NCBI GenBank assembly: GCA_963924555.1
Contig: OZ004590.1
Location: 2,519,001 to 2,583,000, forward strand
Source of the DNA: Crambe crambe
Lineage: Eukaryota; Porifera; Demospongiae; Poecilosclerida; Crambeidae
DNA: 64,000 nt
Direction of reading: 5' to 3'
Positions 1 through 10,372 of this stretch are shown here, piece by piece. The first letter of the stretch is position 1. Each line of letters starts with the position of its first letter. Under the pieces are notes generated by a model, which worked only from the letters and a program-made list of their open reading frames with translations, was not told the DNA's origin and made no database searches. The position numbers were made by a program, and so were the translations under genes.

Positions 1-383
1 CACCACTTCCACTTCCATCATCACATGGTGAGTTTCTCTTAGGAATGACTCATTCGACTCATACTGCTCAGGTGGAGTGTCTGGAAGCTCTGTCCCATGA
101 CCAAGCTGTACAAAAACACAAGTTTTAAAGGTTGTTCACAGTTTCAGAGGTTCCCCCAATAACTTCAATATTTTTTTTTAGACAGTCCCATTAACGTATT
201 GCTTACTGACTGAGCAGTTGTCTTCAGGACTTCCCAGTTCAGCTTGGGGATCAGACGAGCAATAAACTCTGCATTGAAGTCTATTTTGTTTGAAATCACT
301 TGCTTTGCCAGAATCCTCAAAGGATACCCATTCTTCACCCCCTTAATGTGAGAAGTCAGCATGTTATGAGTCAGAAGCTTCAT
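1..383 (-). CDS. TRMT112: TRMT112, methyltransferase activator subunit (3' end outside window)
   Basis: Trm112 is the small obligate partner that activates several tRNA, rRNA and translation-factor (eRF1) methyltransferases. Exon 1 is 207..383, with ATG at 383, and starts MKLLTHNMLTSH, the family signature. It continues through GYPLRI and FIARLIPKLNW. The donor at 206-205 reads gtaagc after TCA in phase 0. Exon 2 is 1..105, after an acceptor ending tgtacag. It encodes LGHGTELPD and the conserved tail ESNESFLRETHHVMMEVEV. About 94 residues are visible; family members have about 125, so the C-terminal third with the CPESGR-like strand lies left of the window. The fit to the family is very close and I see no plausible alternative. 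Confidence 0.95.
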
Positions 384-868
384 TTTTCACTAGCTGACCA
401 TGTGGATCACGCACACGTCAGCTTCGAAGTTCGAAGTTCGAACTCTGAACCCGACAAGCTTTTTGGTCGGCACAGGCGCTAGGCGCTAGGCACGAACTAA
501 AAGTAGTCTCGCGTGGCCAGACCCTTTACCAACTGCCAGACCCTTTGCAGTTGGTAAAGGGTCTGGCCACGCGAGACTAAACTAGAAGCTGGTATATGAC
601 AGCAAGTGATTGTACAGTCTCGTTGTACAGTTGTTCGAGTCGCACTCATGAAAAGAGATCAAATCAGAGAAATTTTAAGCCTTGATAATACCCAGCTGAT
701 CATCTTATTAGGGTATTATGAAACAGCGGGTAGATTGGGAATGGTGGAATGGATACTATGATGGCCTGCCAAAACACCTGAAAGTTAGCTAGCTAGCAGT
801 AGTCTGGCATAATGGCAACCCGAGGGTCGCAGACTATGCAAGTGATATCAAGTGAATCATGATAATAA
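384..868. other. Spacer between TRMT112 and a lectin gene, with one hairpin element
   Basis: No coding exon was recognised. The stretch presumably holds the TRMT112 promoter, on the side near 384. It also contains the perfect hairpin listed separately and AT-rich sequence. Confidence 0.6.
504..579. repeat. 76-bp near-perfect hairpin, TAGTCTCG-ended miniature element
   Basis: The arms tagtctcgcgtggccagacc and its reverse complement are separated by a few bases. The inner arm carries accctttaccaact. The same end motif (TAGTCTCGCG, then GACCCTTTACCAA) recurs near 7054, 23770 and 37029, so this is a member of a non-autonomous fold-back family. Confidence 0.85.
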
Positions 869-1924
869 TTATGAAGTATAGTAAACTCCTAGTCCATAAA
901 GATAATCAGAGGTTGTCCTAGTGCCGTAAACACCAAAAAAACCCATTATATTTCCATATGCTGCATAGTGAAAGGTCTGACAAGGTGAACCAAAGGGTCC
1001 ATAATGCATAATACTCTGATCAGCTTTCCTGCTGATGAATGTCAGGTGACAGAGGTAGGCGAATGTTGAGGAGCCCACCACTCCGAGTATTTCTTCATCG
1101 CTATCAAAGTTGATTACAGTTAACTGACCCTTGTCTAGTACTCCATTCTTCTTGCCAAGTCTTTTGGCTCCACCCAGTAACTGATACTGAGCTTGGATAG
1201 AATATACCACATTGATTCCATGTTTTATAAAGAGCTTCGTAACCTTGACAATCGGGAGAATAAAATTTGTATCTGGAGGCTCATCAAAGTGAAGTACATA
1301 GTAGTCACTGTTAACAATTCCAAACATATTACTTTTGTTAAATGGGGCTAGCTGATACACACCCACATTATCCAGAAAGTCTCCACTGCTCCCATAAACA
1401 CCCACCACATAGCCTTTAAGTGAGAACTCCTGGTCACCACTTGCTCCATACGGACCATACTCTTTTACTAAGCGATCTTCAGGCTTGACCACAGTGAACA
1501 AGAGCTGATCAACAAGGTTATCACCACCCTTTCCTTTTATTTCCTCCACATGCTCTCCAGAAGCCAGTTTGATATTGACTGAAGGATTGGAACTGGAGTT
1601 GCCGCCATGCCTGGGGGCCTGATAGTATGATCCATTGGACAGCAGATAAGTAACTTGGATGGACTCTACACTCTGGTCAGTATATGTGAGTGCAATGCTG
1701 TGCACTCCTTTGATGTCCACACTCAAATCGTTGTCCATCAAGTCGTCAAATGGAGTCCCTCCTGGTCCACCTACACCTCTGGACTTCAGCACTGGCCTGA
1801 GAGGGTTGTTACTTTTACTGTCTATAAGAGAACCCTTTGCACTAACACCCTCTAAGATTGCAATAGCAATCAACAACTTAAAACACTGCACCATCATTCT
1901 TGATGCTCGTACACACAAAGTCAT
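869..1924 (-). CDS. Secreted protein with two jacalin-like lectin domains
   Basis: This is an intronless 351-codon frame. A hydrophobic signal peptide (MVQCFKLLIAIAILEGVSA) follows a short basic lead. A start at the internal Met-Met near 1897 would give a cleaner signal peptide than the ATG at 1924. Domain 1 (about residues 40-195) opens with the jacalin-type GGPGGTPFDD strand and closes with GPYG..EFSLKGYVVGVYG..LDNVGVYQLAP. Domain 2 (about 225-351) repeats the plan: FIKHGINVVYSIQAQY, then HYGPFG, GFFGVYG and LGVYYTS. These beta-prism domains bind carbohydrate in plants and in ZG16-like animal proteins. Sugar specificity cannot be read here. A divergent neighbour at 2079 has the same architecture, so the pair arose by duplication. 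A surface, mucus or matrix role is inferred. Confidence 0.88.
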   Translation of the reverse strand: MTLCVRASRMMVQCFKLLIAIAILEGVSAKGSLIDSKSNNPLRPVLKSRGVGGPGGTPFDDLMDNDLSVDIKGVHSIALTYTDQSVESIQVTYLLSNGSYYQAPRHGGNSSSNPSVNIKLASGEHVEEIKGKGGDNLVDQLLFTVVKPEDRLVKEYGPYGASGDQEFSLKGYVVGVYGSSGDFLDNVGVYQLAPFNKSNMFGIVNSDYYVLHFDEPPDTNFILPIVKVTKLFIKHGINVVYSIQAQYQLLGGAKRLGKKNGVLDKGQLTVINFDSDEEILGVVGSSTFAYLCHLTFISRKADQSIMHYGPFGSPCQTFHYAAYGNIMGFFGVYGTRTTSDYLYGLGVYYTS

Positions 1925-2078
1925 GTGATCAAGCTTATTATAGCTATAGTTAACTTTATTCAGCAGCTTATTATATGATTGTATTCATTATTTGCTGTAA
2001 ATGGTTAGATAAACACAAGCATGAATCATGTGACCATAGCCATTCTTAAAATTACTGTAGCTATCCTAAAAGAGAAAC
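1925..2078. promoter_or_regulatory. Shared upstream region of the divergent lectin pair
   Basis: This 154-bp AT-rich gap separates the two start codons and must contain both 5' ends unless there are distant noncoding exons. No clear TATA box or named site was recognised. Confidence 0.45.
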
Positions 2079-3104
2079 ATGAGGGGCTTAACCTCACTTA
2101 GTCACCTTCTGGCACTCGTCTTGGTTCTTTGGCACTCATTGGTTTTGTTAGCTGATATCGAGGAGCACTCCAGTGTGTACTTGCAGCCTGAAAACCAGCA
2201 GGGAGTCAGACCAGTCCTGAAATCAACCAGGGAAGGAGGATCGAAAGGGGTACCATTTGATGATACTAAGAACAGTAAGAATGGCATATATAATTTACGA
2301 TCCTTAACCATTGCTTCTGGAGATCAAGTATACTCCATCCAGGCTACTTACTTGTTGTTTGATGGCTCTCTCTATAAAGCCCCTAAACATGGAAGGAGCT
2401 TCAAGAACCAAAATACAATCACATTGGTTGAAGATGAATACATTTCCAAGATTGAAGGAAGTACAACTGATAACTCAATAATCAGTCAACTCTTTGTAAC
2501 GACCAAACGGCCAGAGGAGTTCCAAACTCGAACGTATGGTCCCTTTGGAAAGAGAGCAGGTGAGCACAACTTCACATTTGAAGGTCATGTTCTCGGCTTC
2601 CACGGCAGAGCTGGTAAAGCATTGAACAGTATTGGTGTCTACCACTTAGCCCCAGTCAAGGAAAGTGGCTCCATGGGGTATAACATAGTTCGTTTTTATG
2701 AGCATCCAGATGCTAAGTTCCCACCAGTCATCAAACTTGTCAAGCTGTTCATCCATCACGGCTCAAAAGTAGATTCCCTGCAAGCGCAATATCTCCTTCA
2801 CGGAGGGAAAACAAGACTGGGGAAGAGGTTTGGAGGCACAGGAGGTAACCCCACCACACTTAAATTCAGCTCAGATGAAGTATTTGTTGGTGTGGAAGGA
2901 AGGCTTGATAGCATATTTGACGACATCAATGAGATGTCTTTCATTTCTTGGAATGTAAAGAATGAATGGACTATTTATGGACCATTTGGTTTGAATGGTG
3001 ACCCAGAGCGGCCATTCTCGTTTAATAATAACAGAAGTATTCTTGGTTACAAAGGAGACATACTTCATAATACCATGAACTCTATTGTTTTGTATTATTT
3101 TTGA
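2079..3104 (+). CDS. Secreted protein with two jacalin-like lectin domains (second copy)
   Basis: This is an intronless 341-codon frame starting MRGLTSLSHLLALVLVL, a strong signal peptide. It is laid out like the divergent neighbour. The RPVLKSTREGGSKGVPFDD strand is followed by a first domain (about residues 45-195) containing YGPFGKRAGEHNFTFEGHV and GFHGRAGKALNSIGVYHLAP. The second domain (about 215-341) contains KLFIHHGSKVDSLQAQYLL, YGPFGLNG and ILGYKGD. The RPVLKS..GG..G.PFDD block before domain 1 is shared by both proteins and marks recent common origin. The last 120 codons are duplicated just downstream in broken form. Secretion is supported by the signal peptide and absence of a transmembrane segment; ligand unknown. 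Confidence 0.88.
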   Translation: MRGLTSLSHLLALVLVLWHSLVLLADIEEHSSVYLQPENQQGVRPVLKSTREGGSKGVPFDDTKNSKNGIYNLRSLTIASGDQVYSIQATYLLFDGSLYKAPKHGRSFKNQNTITLVEDEYISKIEGSTTDNSIISQLFVTTKRPEEFQTRTYGPFGKRAGEHNFTFEGHVLGFHGRAGKALNSIGVYHLAPVKESGSMGYNIVRFYEHPDAKFPPVIKLVKLFIHHGSKVDSLQAQYLLHGGKTRLGKRFGGTGGNPTTLKFSSDEVFVGVEGRLDSIFDDINEMSFISWNVKNEWTIYGPFGLNGDPERPFSFNNNRSILGYKGDILHNTMNSIVLYYF

Positions 3105-3227
3105 AGCAGCTAATCATGATTGCATAATTAGTTATAGCTACCCTATGGCATAATTATGGCTACACATAACAGTTATGCTGCAAGTAGACATGTATTATGG
3201 TGGTAATGTGATGGACTAGCTAACTTA

Positions 3228-3587
3228 AGCTATTTGTTCATCACGGCTCAAAAGTAGATTCCCTGCAAGCGCAATATCTCCTTCACGGAGGGAAAAACAA
3301 TGGGCAAGAGGTTTGGAGGCACAGGAGGTAACCTCACCACACTTAAATTTAGTTCAGATGAAGTATTTGTTGGCGTGGAAAGAAGATTAGACAGCACATT
3401 TGATATTATCAACGAGATGTCATTCATTTCTCAGAATGTAAAGAACGAATGGACTGTTTATGGACCATTTGGTAGGAATGGTGACCCAGAGTGGCCATTC
3501 TCGTTCATAAATAACAGAAGTATTCTTGGTTATGAAGGAGACACAACTTATAGTCTCGTGGACTCTATTGTTTTATATTATTGTTGA
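3228..3587 (+). pseudogene. Frameshifted tail duplicate of the jacalin-like lectin
   Basis: Bases 3230-3590 closely repeat 2745-3104, the second jacalin domain of the preceding gene. After the GGGAAA codons the copy is two bases shorter than the parent, which shifts the frame. It has no signal peptide, and the copied stretch starts at the beginning of the second domain. An open frame persists from 3300 to the stop at 3587, ending IVLYYC instead of the parental IVLYYF. It is probably a nonfunctional partial tandem duplication. Use as an alternative 3' exon is possible but unsupported. Confidence 0.8.
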
Positions 3588-3798
3588 AATTTCTGTTGAC
3601 ATAATTATAGAGTGCTAACATTGATTCATGTGGTAAATGTGTGATGGACTAGCTGAATCAATTTTTTGTCTGTCATTAACTAGCTATACTTGAATTGGAC
3701 GGTTATCATTGTGATTTTTGCTACTGCCATTAAATAGTGGTCTTCCTTAGTTGATTCTTATACTATTTTGGTGACGACGGTTAACCACAACCATGGTA

Positions 3799-3937
3799 TA
3801 CAGTAACACCTCCGAACAACAGCCAGGTTTTTGACCTTTGTAGAGAGAGGTTGGCCCTTCTAATGTCATAGGAAAGGTCATTCAGTTTGACTGTTGTAGA
3901 GAATTTGGAGTCCCCTTGTTCAGAGGTTTCACTGTAC
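3799..3937. repeat. Miniature element with tacagtgaaacctc-type inverted ends
   Basis: The left end tacagtaacacctccgaacaa pairs with the right end ttgttcagaggtttcactgta. Bases 4222-4386 (gtacagtgaaac ... gtttcactgc) and 19621-19782 (cagtggaacctc ... gaggtctcactg) share the same end motif, so this is one dispersed family. Confidence 0.7.
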
Positions 3938-4221
3938 ACATAATGCATAGTCTCATTCAATTCAAATTGATTTTTAGCGTGCTTATTAATTTCAATTAAA
4001 AGCTCCACTGTTATCAATGAGCTTACTTTTCAGACCAAGGTAAATAGTGGCTAGGACTGACACTTAATAGCTATCAACTGAAGAAATTCTTTATCAACTG
4101 AGTGAGAAATTGCACATAATACAATACCCCGAGGTCATCACCATGACACCATGGTAGCATAACATAATTCTCATTAAAAAAAATTACTGCAGAAATGATT
4201 GAGGGTCACAATGTTATAATC

Positions 4222-4386
4222 AGGTACAGTGAAACACCACCTGTATCCAGAGACCACCCTTCTGTAAAGACCACTTTATTGTGTTCCATTTCAATTGATT
4301 TTGACCTCCATACAGAGACCACCTCCCTATAAAAACCATTTTTTTTTGTGGCCCAGAGGTGGTGGCTGTAGGTAGGTTTCACTGCA
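4222..4386. repeat. Second miniature element with tacagtgaaac-type ends
   Basis: The left end gtacagtgaaacaccacctg and the right end gtggctgtaggtaggtttcactg are inverted with respect to each other. It lies just beyond the 3' end of NDUFAF1. It carries no open frame. Confidence 0.6.
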
Positions 4387-4407
4387 TAATACCAAAATGC
4401 TCTATGC

Positions 4408-4790
4408 CTAGTGGGTGAACTGGGGAGTAAGTAACATTCTCCTGACTGCTTTGATGTACTTGATTTCCAACTGGAATTCTCCGTCCACTCGATCGGCAAG
4501 GAGAATCCCAAAAGTGCTGAAGTCCTTCAGTGGAAATGGGAACTGTGAGTCTTGCATGTAGCCTCGATGAGTCACAAAGAAGTCGTCAAAGAGTATCTGC
4601 ACCAGTTGGACCACGTCATGCTTAATGATGACAAAAGAGCTAATTAGCTAATATTACAGGGGCAGGGGCAGAGTGATAAAAAATGAGTTGTCGGGTATTC
4701 TTGTGACTACACAGTACAGCATCGTCTAGGAGGTCTGGGGCATCCCCCTCCCCCCAAAACAACAACAACAAAGACAATAATATAAAACAC

Positions 4791-4821
<31 letters not shown>

Positions 4822-6994
4822 GATCAAAAATGGTGCAGTTTTGTATAGCTATGTGGTTATGCCTTGTTTGGCAAGAAACATTCAGAGTGGTTAGGTTCAA
4901 CCATTGAAATCTGACTAACCTGATTAGTCGCGGTACTAGAAATAGCTAATCCAGTAACTAGAGAACTGTTCTGGCTATGATAAAATCTTTGGAGTTCCTA
5001 CTGTATCAGCTAGGCCAGTAGGACGGCTACAAGCTCTTGGAACAAAATTATAGTTGGGTAAGCCGATGGGAAAGGTGTGGGAGGCCTCCAATAAAGGTGC
5101 ACATTCATAGCTGTTGTATTACTTGTGTATGGCCAAATCTATTATGGCCTTGTGTATACAGTGAATTGCAGTGATCTTGCAACATGAAATTCAGAACACC
5201 AAACCAAAATTTACATAGCCTCCTTTCAAAGGTGGCTTTAGAGTTGGGGTACTTAAAAAGGAAGCTATGTAAATTTTGGTTTGGTGTTCTGAATTTCATA
5301 TTGCAAGATCACTGCAATCCACTGTAGTGTATCAAATTTCTAAAACAGGTTTTGATGAAATTGTCTGATTGAACAATCTCTCTAGTAAATTTCAAGACCT
5401 AGGTCACTAGTAGTCGTGAGTTATGGACAGCTAAAGTATGGAAAAGTGGCCAAGAATTAATGTGTCTTATATCTACCTGCATGGGACTGTCACACATCAT
5501 TACTATTAACAACTGTATAATACACTCACTGTAATTTTCTCCCACTCTGGACCTCCCCGAGGAAACAAGAAGGATTGCCACACATCGTCTTTCCGACCAA
5601 GATTTGGTGCTCCAACATTGGCAATGAATCGCCTCCCATCACTGCGAACACATAACTCAAAGGCATGGTATTCTGATAAGTCTATTTTGTCACTCTCAAA
5701 CAGTGCTGGCTGCAGAGAGACCATAAAGTTTTTTAATCATAGAGGAACCTCTTAATGAGAACACTGGGGCTTGGAAAAACAACAAAAAATAACAAAAAAC
5801 CAACAAAACAACAAACAATAAAAACCAACCAACAAAAAACAACAAACAAACAAAAACAACAACAAAAACAAACTAAATAACAAAAAATAACGATAAAAAA
5901 AAAGATAATTAGAAAGGACTGTACATTATTCTGGTATCCTGATGATTGAGGAATTCTGTACTGGCATAATATACATGTATACCTGTTTAGGTTTGGATCT
6001 TATGGCACAATAACCACTCTTAACTGATTTGTCTGCAGGTTGCTTGGTACTCAGGCTTCCATGAAAGAGTGCACCAGTACCTACAAATGTATTATAGAAT
6101 ATCACATTAGGTAAACCAGGGTGATTCCAAACAGCACAGTATTTCTTGTAACTGCTGAAGTACATACCTTATCAGACCTACAGTACTACTGTACTAGCTA
6201 TTATAAACAGGTACTAGCTAGTTCAAAGTGATACATATACAGCATAGCAACAGCAACTTGCACTGATTTCAAACACCTGCTATACTTCTATTGTAAGTAT
6301 AAGACCAAAAAGAAAATGGCCGGCTGAACTGCAGAACTGAACTGAACAGAACTGCCCAGACTGTTACAATTGTTTTGAGGTCAAAGGACATTGTTATGAG
6401 TCACACACAAGACTTGATTCTCCAGCATTGCTTACCTTGAATGGTAAAGGCATGGGCCTAGTATAAAACAGATGATGAATCATATATTATTCACAACAAT
6501 CTCATTATTTGTCAAGAACTCCAGTAACATAGCTACTCTGGTTGTATGAGATTAGATTGCCTGCCCTCTTGGAGCAGGCTTTCATGTTTGTTCCACCATA
6601 TCAGTTGAGTAAGGATTTGCATACATATATATATCCAGTGCACCTAGTAGGCCACCCTTTACCTGCTTTCAGAGGCACCCGGACCGACCCTTACCAATAA
6701 TTGGTAAAGCGTCTTGGTACTATAGCTAGTTCTTGTGTGCGCCATGCATATGCACAATATGGGCCAGACAAGGGCCAAGTGCATTTTACCTTCGCCATTG
6801 GGTTCAAACTGTGCCACTGAGTGGCCATGGATATCTTTGTCAGAAATGCACTCCCATTCTCTTAATGTATTCTCTTGCGTAAAGTTCCAAAGCATCATAT
6901 CTTCCTTGAAGTTATAGGCGCGTGGTGTAGTAGCCTTCTTTACATCCGCTACATATTTCTCAAACGCCTTCTTAGCGGCCCGTATTATAGACAT
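4408..6994 (-). CDS. NDUFAF1: NDUFAF1 / CIA30, mitochondrial complex I assembly factor
   Basis: CIA30-family proteins act in the mitochondrial matrix side of complex I assembly. Four exons on the minus strand join in phase: 6790..6994, 5983..6080, 5530..5709 and 4408..4596. They total 672 nt, a predicted 223 aa. Exon 1 begins MSIIRAAKKAFEKY, basic and amphipathic, which would serve as a short import signal. Exon 2 carries GALFHGSLSTK and SGYCAIRS. Exon 3 carries ELCVRSDGRR and FPRGGPEWEKIT. Exon 4 carries FFVTHRG, FGILLADRVDG and FQLEIKYIKAV. These blocks match the CIA30 fold in order. The human protein is about 100 residues longer, mainly at the N terminus, so an additional 5' exon cannot be excluded. 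All splice sites are GT/AG. Confidence 0.9.
4785..4822. repeat. (AAC)n microsatellite in an NDUFAF1 intron
   Basis: A run of caacaacaacaa repeats in the large intron 4597..5529. It creates an artefactual valine-rich frame on the other strand. Confidence 0.9.
5157..5326. repeat. 170-bp fold-back element in an NDUFAF1 intron
   Basis: Arms of about 63 bp (left 5157-5219, right about 5263-5326) are almost perfect reverse complements around a roughly 43-bp loop. The outer end is tacagtg, so it may belong to the same superfamily as the elements at 3799 and 4222. Confidence 0.85.
5760..5905. repeat. A-rich low-complexity tract
   Basis: About 145 bases of aacaaaaa-type words lie in the intron between NDUFAF1 exons 2 and 3. 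No gene signal. Confidence 0.85.
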
Positions 6995-7053
6995 AATCAG
7001 ATAGCAGTCATGGTGCGCTCTATATATTAAGCTTAGGTTTAGCCCCTCCCAAT

Positions 7054-7082
7054 TAGTCTCGCGGGCCCGACCCGCGAGACTA
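7054..7082. repeat. 29-bp palindromic miniature element flanked by a direct repeat
   Basis: The palindrome starts tagtctcgcgggcccgac and ends cgcgagacta. It lies between two copies of cctcccaatt (left near 7045, right 7083-7092), consistent with a target-site duplication. It lies about 60 bp upstream of the NDUFAF1 start codon. It is the smallest member of the TAGTCTCG family in the window. Confidence 0.75.
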
Positions 7083-7375
7083 CCTCCCAATTGAGCTACC
7101 AATAGAAAATAATAGAGCTGAGATTAGGCTTAGGTAGATTATGCTCAAGATTTCTCCAGTTAATTCTATTCCACAATGCTCCAAAATGCTACCTATTATT
7201 CCCTCAAATGCACCAATTATTCCCACTATTATTGATGCTTCCCCAGTCAGAAGTAGCTTAGCCATTGCCATAAAGTAACAGCTGCATGTAGTTGTCCATA
7301 ATAATGATTCAGGTCTTAGGTATTGATATAGCTAGACACTGTCACAGTAGTAGAGAGACAGAAGTCTTTGTTTTC

Positions 7376-8650
7376 AGGCTTGCAGAAGGGGTGTCTTGAT
7401 TCGGTGGAATGGACTAGTGGAATGGAATAGTGGAATGGAATACTGGAATGGTGGAATGCTTCAGAGGGCATACCTTATCAAGATCATTATTCAGCTTTGG
7501 TGTCTAGATTCAGTGGATTTATGGAATGGGAATATACTGGAATCTAAGATTTAGATTATTAAACACGTTCCGACTTCTATAATTATTGCATGGGTATTAA
7601 ATCTGTGCAACAATTGTACCAATTCAGATGCAGGAATCTATAGCATACATCAGTGTGATGCAGTTAAAGGTGGATGTAGCAGCTTTGTGTCAAACATAGC
7701 CATGAAAAAAATTGCTTTTGCAGAAGGTTGGAGTGCACAAGAGGAGACATGATCATGTTGATCATCTGTTACTACTATGGATTTTTGCTGAGTAACATAT
7801 CTACATATCACTTGAAGGTAGCTAGTAGGCCCGTGGAACAGAGGAATGGAATACAGTGCACAAGAGGAGATGTGATCATGTTGATTACCTGTTACTATTA
7901 CTATGGATGTCTACTATGGATGTTTGCTAATGCTTCTAGATATATACTCAAAAAATGATGCCAGTATTATTTATCCGGGCCTACTAGCTACCTTCAAGTG
8001 ATATGTAGATATGTATTTTCATTACTCAGCAAACATCCTCAGGGAACTATAGTGATCAACAAGCTGCTATATCCACTTTTAACTGCATCACACCGATGCA
8101 TGTTATGGACTGGTACAATTGTTGCTAGCAATCACAGATTTAATACCAGAACATGGAAGCCCACTGTCAATAATGATAGGAGAGTCAGCATTACCAGTTA
8201 CTAGCCTCGAATCCAGCCTCTCTTTTCCTTTTTTTGGAAAAAAGAGGCTGGGTTCGAGGCTATACCAGTTACATGATCAGCCCAGATACACCATGATTAA
8301 CCTTATAAAAAAAAACTGCCAAACTTCCACACAACAACCAAATGCCACGTGCTTAAATTTTCTCTTCCTCCCATGGCCATGCGTCATATTTTACCTTTTT
8401 CGATCCACCTGCAAAGTGCATGCATGTACGTGCCAGGGAACGGGGCTAGGCAGTCAGCACATGCAAATCAAGCAAGCTATTGAAGTCTGTCACTGTTAGT
8501 GTACATCCAAAGTTGAACATGCTGGACGATCATGATGAAATAATCCTTTAAGTTTTAGAGCATTCCACCATTCCAGTATTCCATTCCACTATTCCATTCC
8601 ACTAGTCCATTCCACTAGTCCATTCCACCGAATCAAGACACCCTTGCAGA
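7376..8650. repeat. 1.3-kb nested inverted-repeat element with ggaatgg-rich arms
   Basis: The left arm (7376-7470: gtgtcttgattcggtgga, then reiterated ggaatggaatactgg words) is the reverse complement of the right arm (8567-8650). Inside it, 7795-7832 (gagtaacatatctacatatc) pairs with 7975-8030, and 7640-7660 pairs with about 8060-8095. The words gtgcacaagaggaga occur twice directly, at about 7732 and 7856. It has no transposase-like frame, so it looks non-autonomous. Confidence 0.75.
8203..8265. repeat. Hairpin element ending in tagcctcg / cgaggcta
   Basis: The arm tagcctcgaatccagcctct pairs with agaggctgggttcgaggcta around a T/A-rich loop. It sits nested inside the larger element at 7376-8650. 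The end motif also closes the 35839-36475 element. Confidence 0.8.
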
Positions 8651-9499
8651 AGCTCCAATTATTCTCAATATGCTCAAAATATGCCCCATTATTCTGGCAT
8701 TATGCTTGATTCCAGGAAGTCCTGATTATTCCCAAAATTATGCTGGCATAATCTAACTAAGCCTAGCTGAGATGGAGAGATCATTTGGTGGAACTTCGGA
8801 TCCCCACTAGACTAGCTATGGATGAGGCTTATTATTTCTCATGCAAGAGGATTCTGGAAGAGTTGTGATATTTTTGAGCCAGCCTCTTAGTGTGTTAGGT
8901 ATAAAGATCAGAACCGTGAGACATAGTTATTATTATGCAGTGCTTTTTTTAAAATTAGATAAACAAAAGTTCTTGAAAGTAGCTAAGTTAACTGTTAGCT
9001 ATGTCATTGTGGTACAAAAACCAAGAAATTGATTTAATTAGCAATGGGAAACAGCTGACAGGAATGCCTGACATAGCTAGACTCTCTCTACTAGAATACC
9101 CTCCAAGTTAGCTAGAAGGAAGGATCTACCCCGCATTTAGAATCACCCCACTCTGTCAGTGTCTTACTATGCATGATTGACCATGTAGCTAGCCAATAAT
9201 CACTCGCCTAGCCTACAACCAGTGGAGTTCAGAAAGAAACGGAAATGTGTTCAACCCTGATGTCCTCAGATCAGAGAGAGATATCTGGTCATGCAGGCTG
9301 TCATTTGATGAATGCATGTCATTTTTCTATCTGGAAGCTCGGAGGAGGCCTGGTTCTTGAAACCAGAAGTTCAAGGTTTTCCATAATCAATATCAAACTC
9401 TGGTTGTTTATTCTCTTTTGGCGTCAGCAAAAAACAACAACAAAAAAACATGGAGGAACAGGCTTTGGTTTTCTATTCTTGTCACTCAAAATGTGTAGG

Positions 9500-10372
9500 C
9501 AGACTGGATTTGGTATACTCATATTTTTTGATTAGCTTTTCAATCTTCTTTGCATTCAAATCATCAATTTCTCCCTGTATTTCTCGCATGAGCTCCTTGT
9601 CCTCTTGTATGTGAGTTATAAGGGCTGCCTTCACCTTCTTCCTCCTCTCTGTTTCCTTTTCCAGTTTTTTTCCTGATCTTCTTGAGCTTAGTGTCTACTT
9701 TCTCTCCCCGTTTTCTTCTTGCCATTTGGCAGCAATGATTTCTTCCTCTGTACTTGTATCACAACCTTTTTCCTTTTCCTTGAGTGAATGCTTGATCATC
9801 ACTCATCCATCAAAGCTCCAGGCAATGGAATATATCTGCTCTTTCACACAAGATGAGGGGATACACTTGCTCATCTCTATTTGGCAGTTGGCTCTACACA
9901 GAGGAACTTCTGAAAGGCATGGCTTTGGCTCTGCTTGTAACCAGAGGGCCCAGGATAGCCATCAGTATGATCACAACTCTCTACTTGTTCCTTAGTGAAA
10001 AAGCATGAAGGTGTTGGCCTTTGTTGAGCTGGTTCCTTCTCATTTCATAACCTACAGATCACATTTAATTGTGCATTCATACTTTTTGATTTGCTTGCTA
10101 ATCCTTCCTTTCCAAATATAGCTATCGCTTGTCATGCTCTCCATAAAGCTCCCTTCTCCTCAGTAGCGGTACCAAAGTTGATGTCAAATTACCACCGACT
10201 GTCTTTCTTCTTTTGAGCTTTCATTGTCTCAATCTTCTCCGTTTTCTTCAAATCATCGATTTCATTCTGCAGTTTATCCACGAGTTGCTTCTCCTCTATT
10301 ATGGTTTCTGCTTCTTCTTCCTCATCTCTGTTTCTTTGTTGAGTTAGTTCTCTGATTTAGCCAGTCTCTTAG
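9500..10372 (-). pseudogene. Decayed coiled-coil coding relics, two related blocks
   Basis: On the minus strand, about 9726-9500 reads as a charged helical stretch beginning MARRKRGEKVDTKLKKI. It stays open only if a seven-A run loses one base; otherwise it terminates. It contains ELMREIQGEIDDLNAKKIEKL. A second block at about 10350-10200 reads EEKQLVDKLQNEIDDLKKTEK, clearly similar. Both look like heptad coiled coils from a duplicated parent gene that I cannot name. Frameshifts and stops argue against function. Alternatively these are isolated exons of an unrecognised gene. Confidence 0.4.

Noticed and set aside
4640-4900. Valine-rich minus-strand frame
   Set aside because: It is created by the (AAC)n microsatellite in an NDUFAF1 intron; no homology or splice logic.
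7080-7271. Small hydrophobic minus-strand frame resembling a membrane peptide
   Set aside because: It is built from attattccc / aaaatgct repeat words that recur at 8640-8770.
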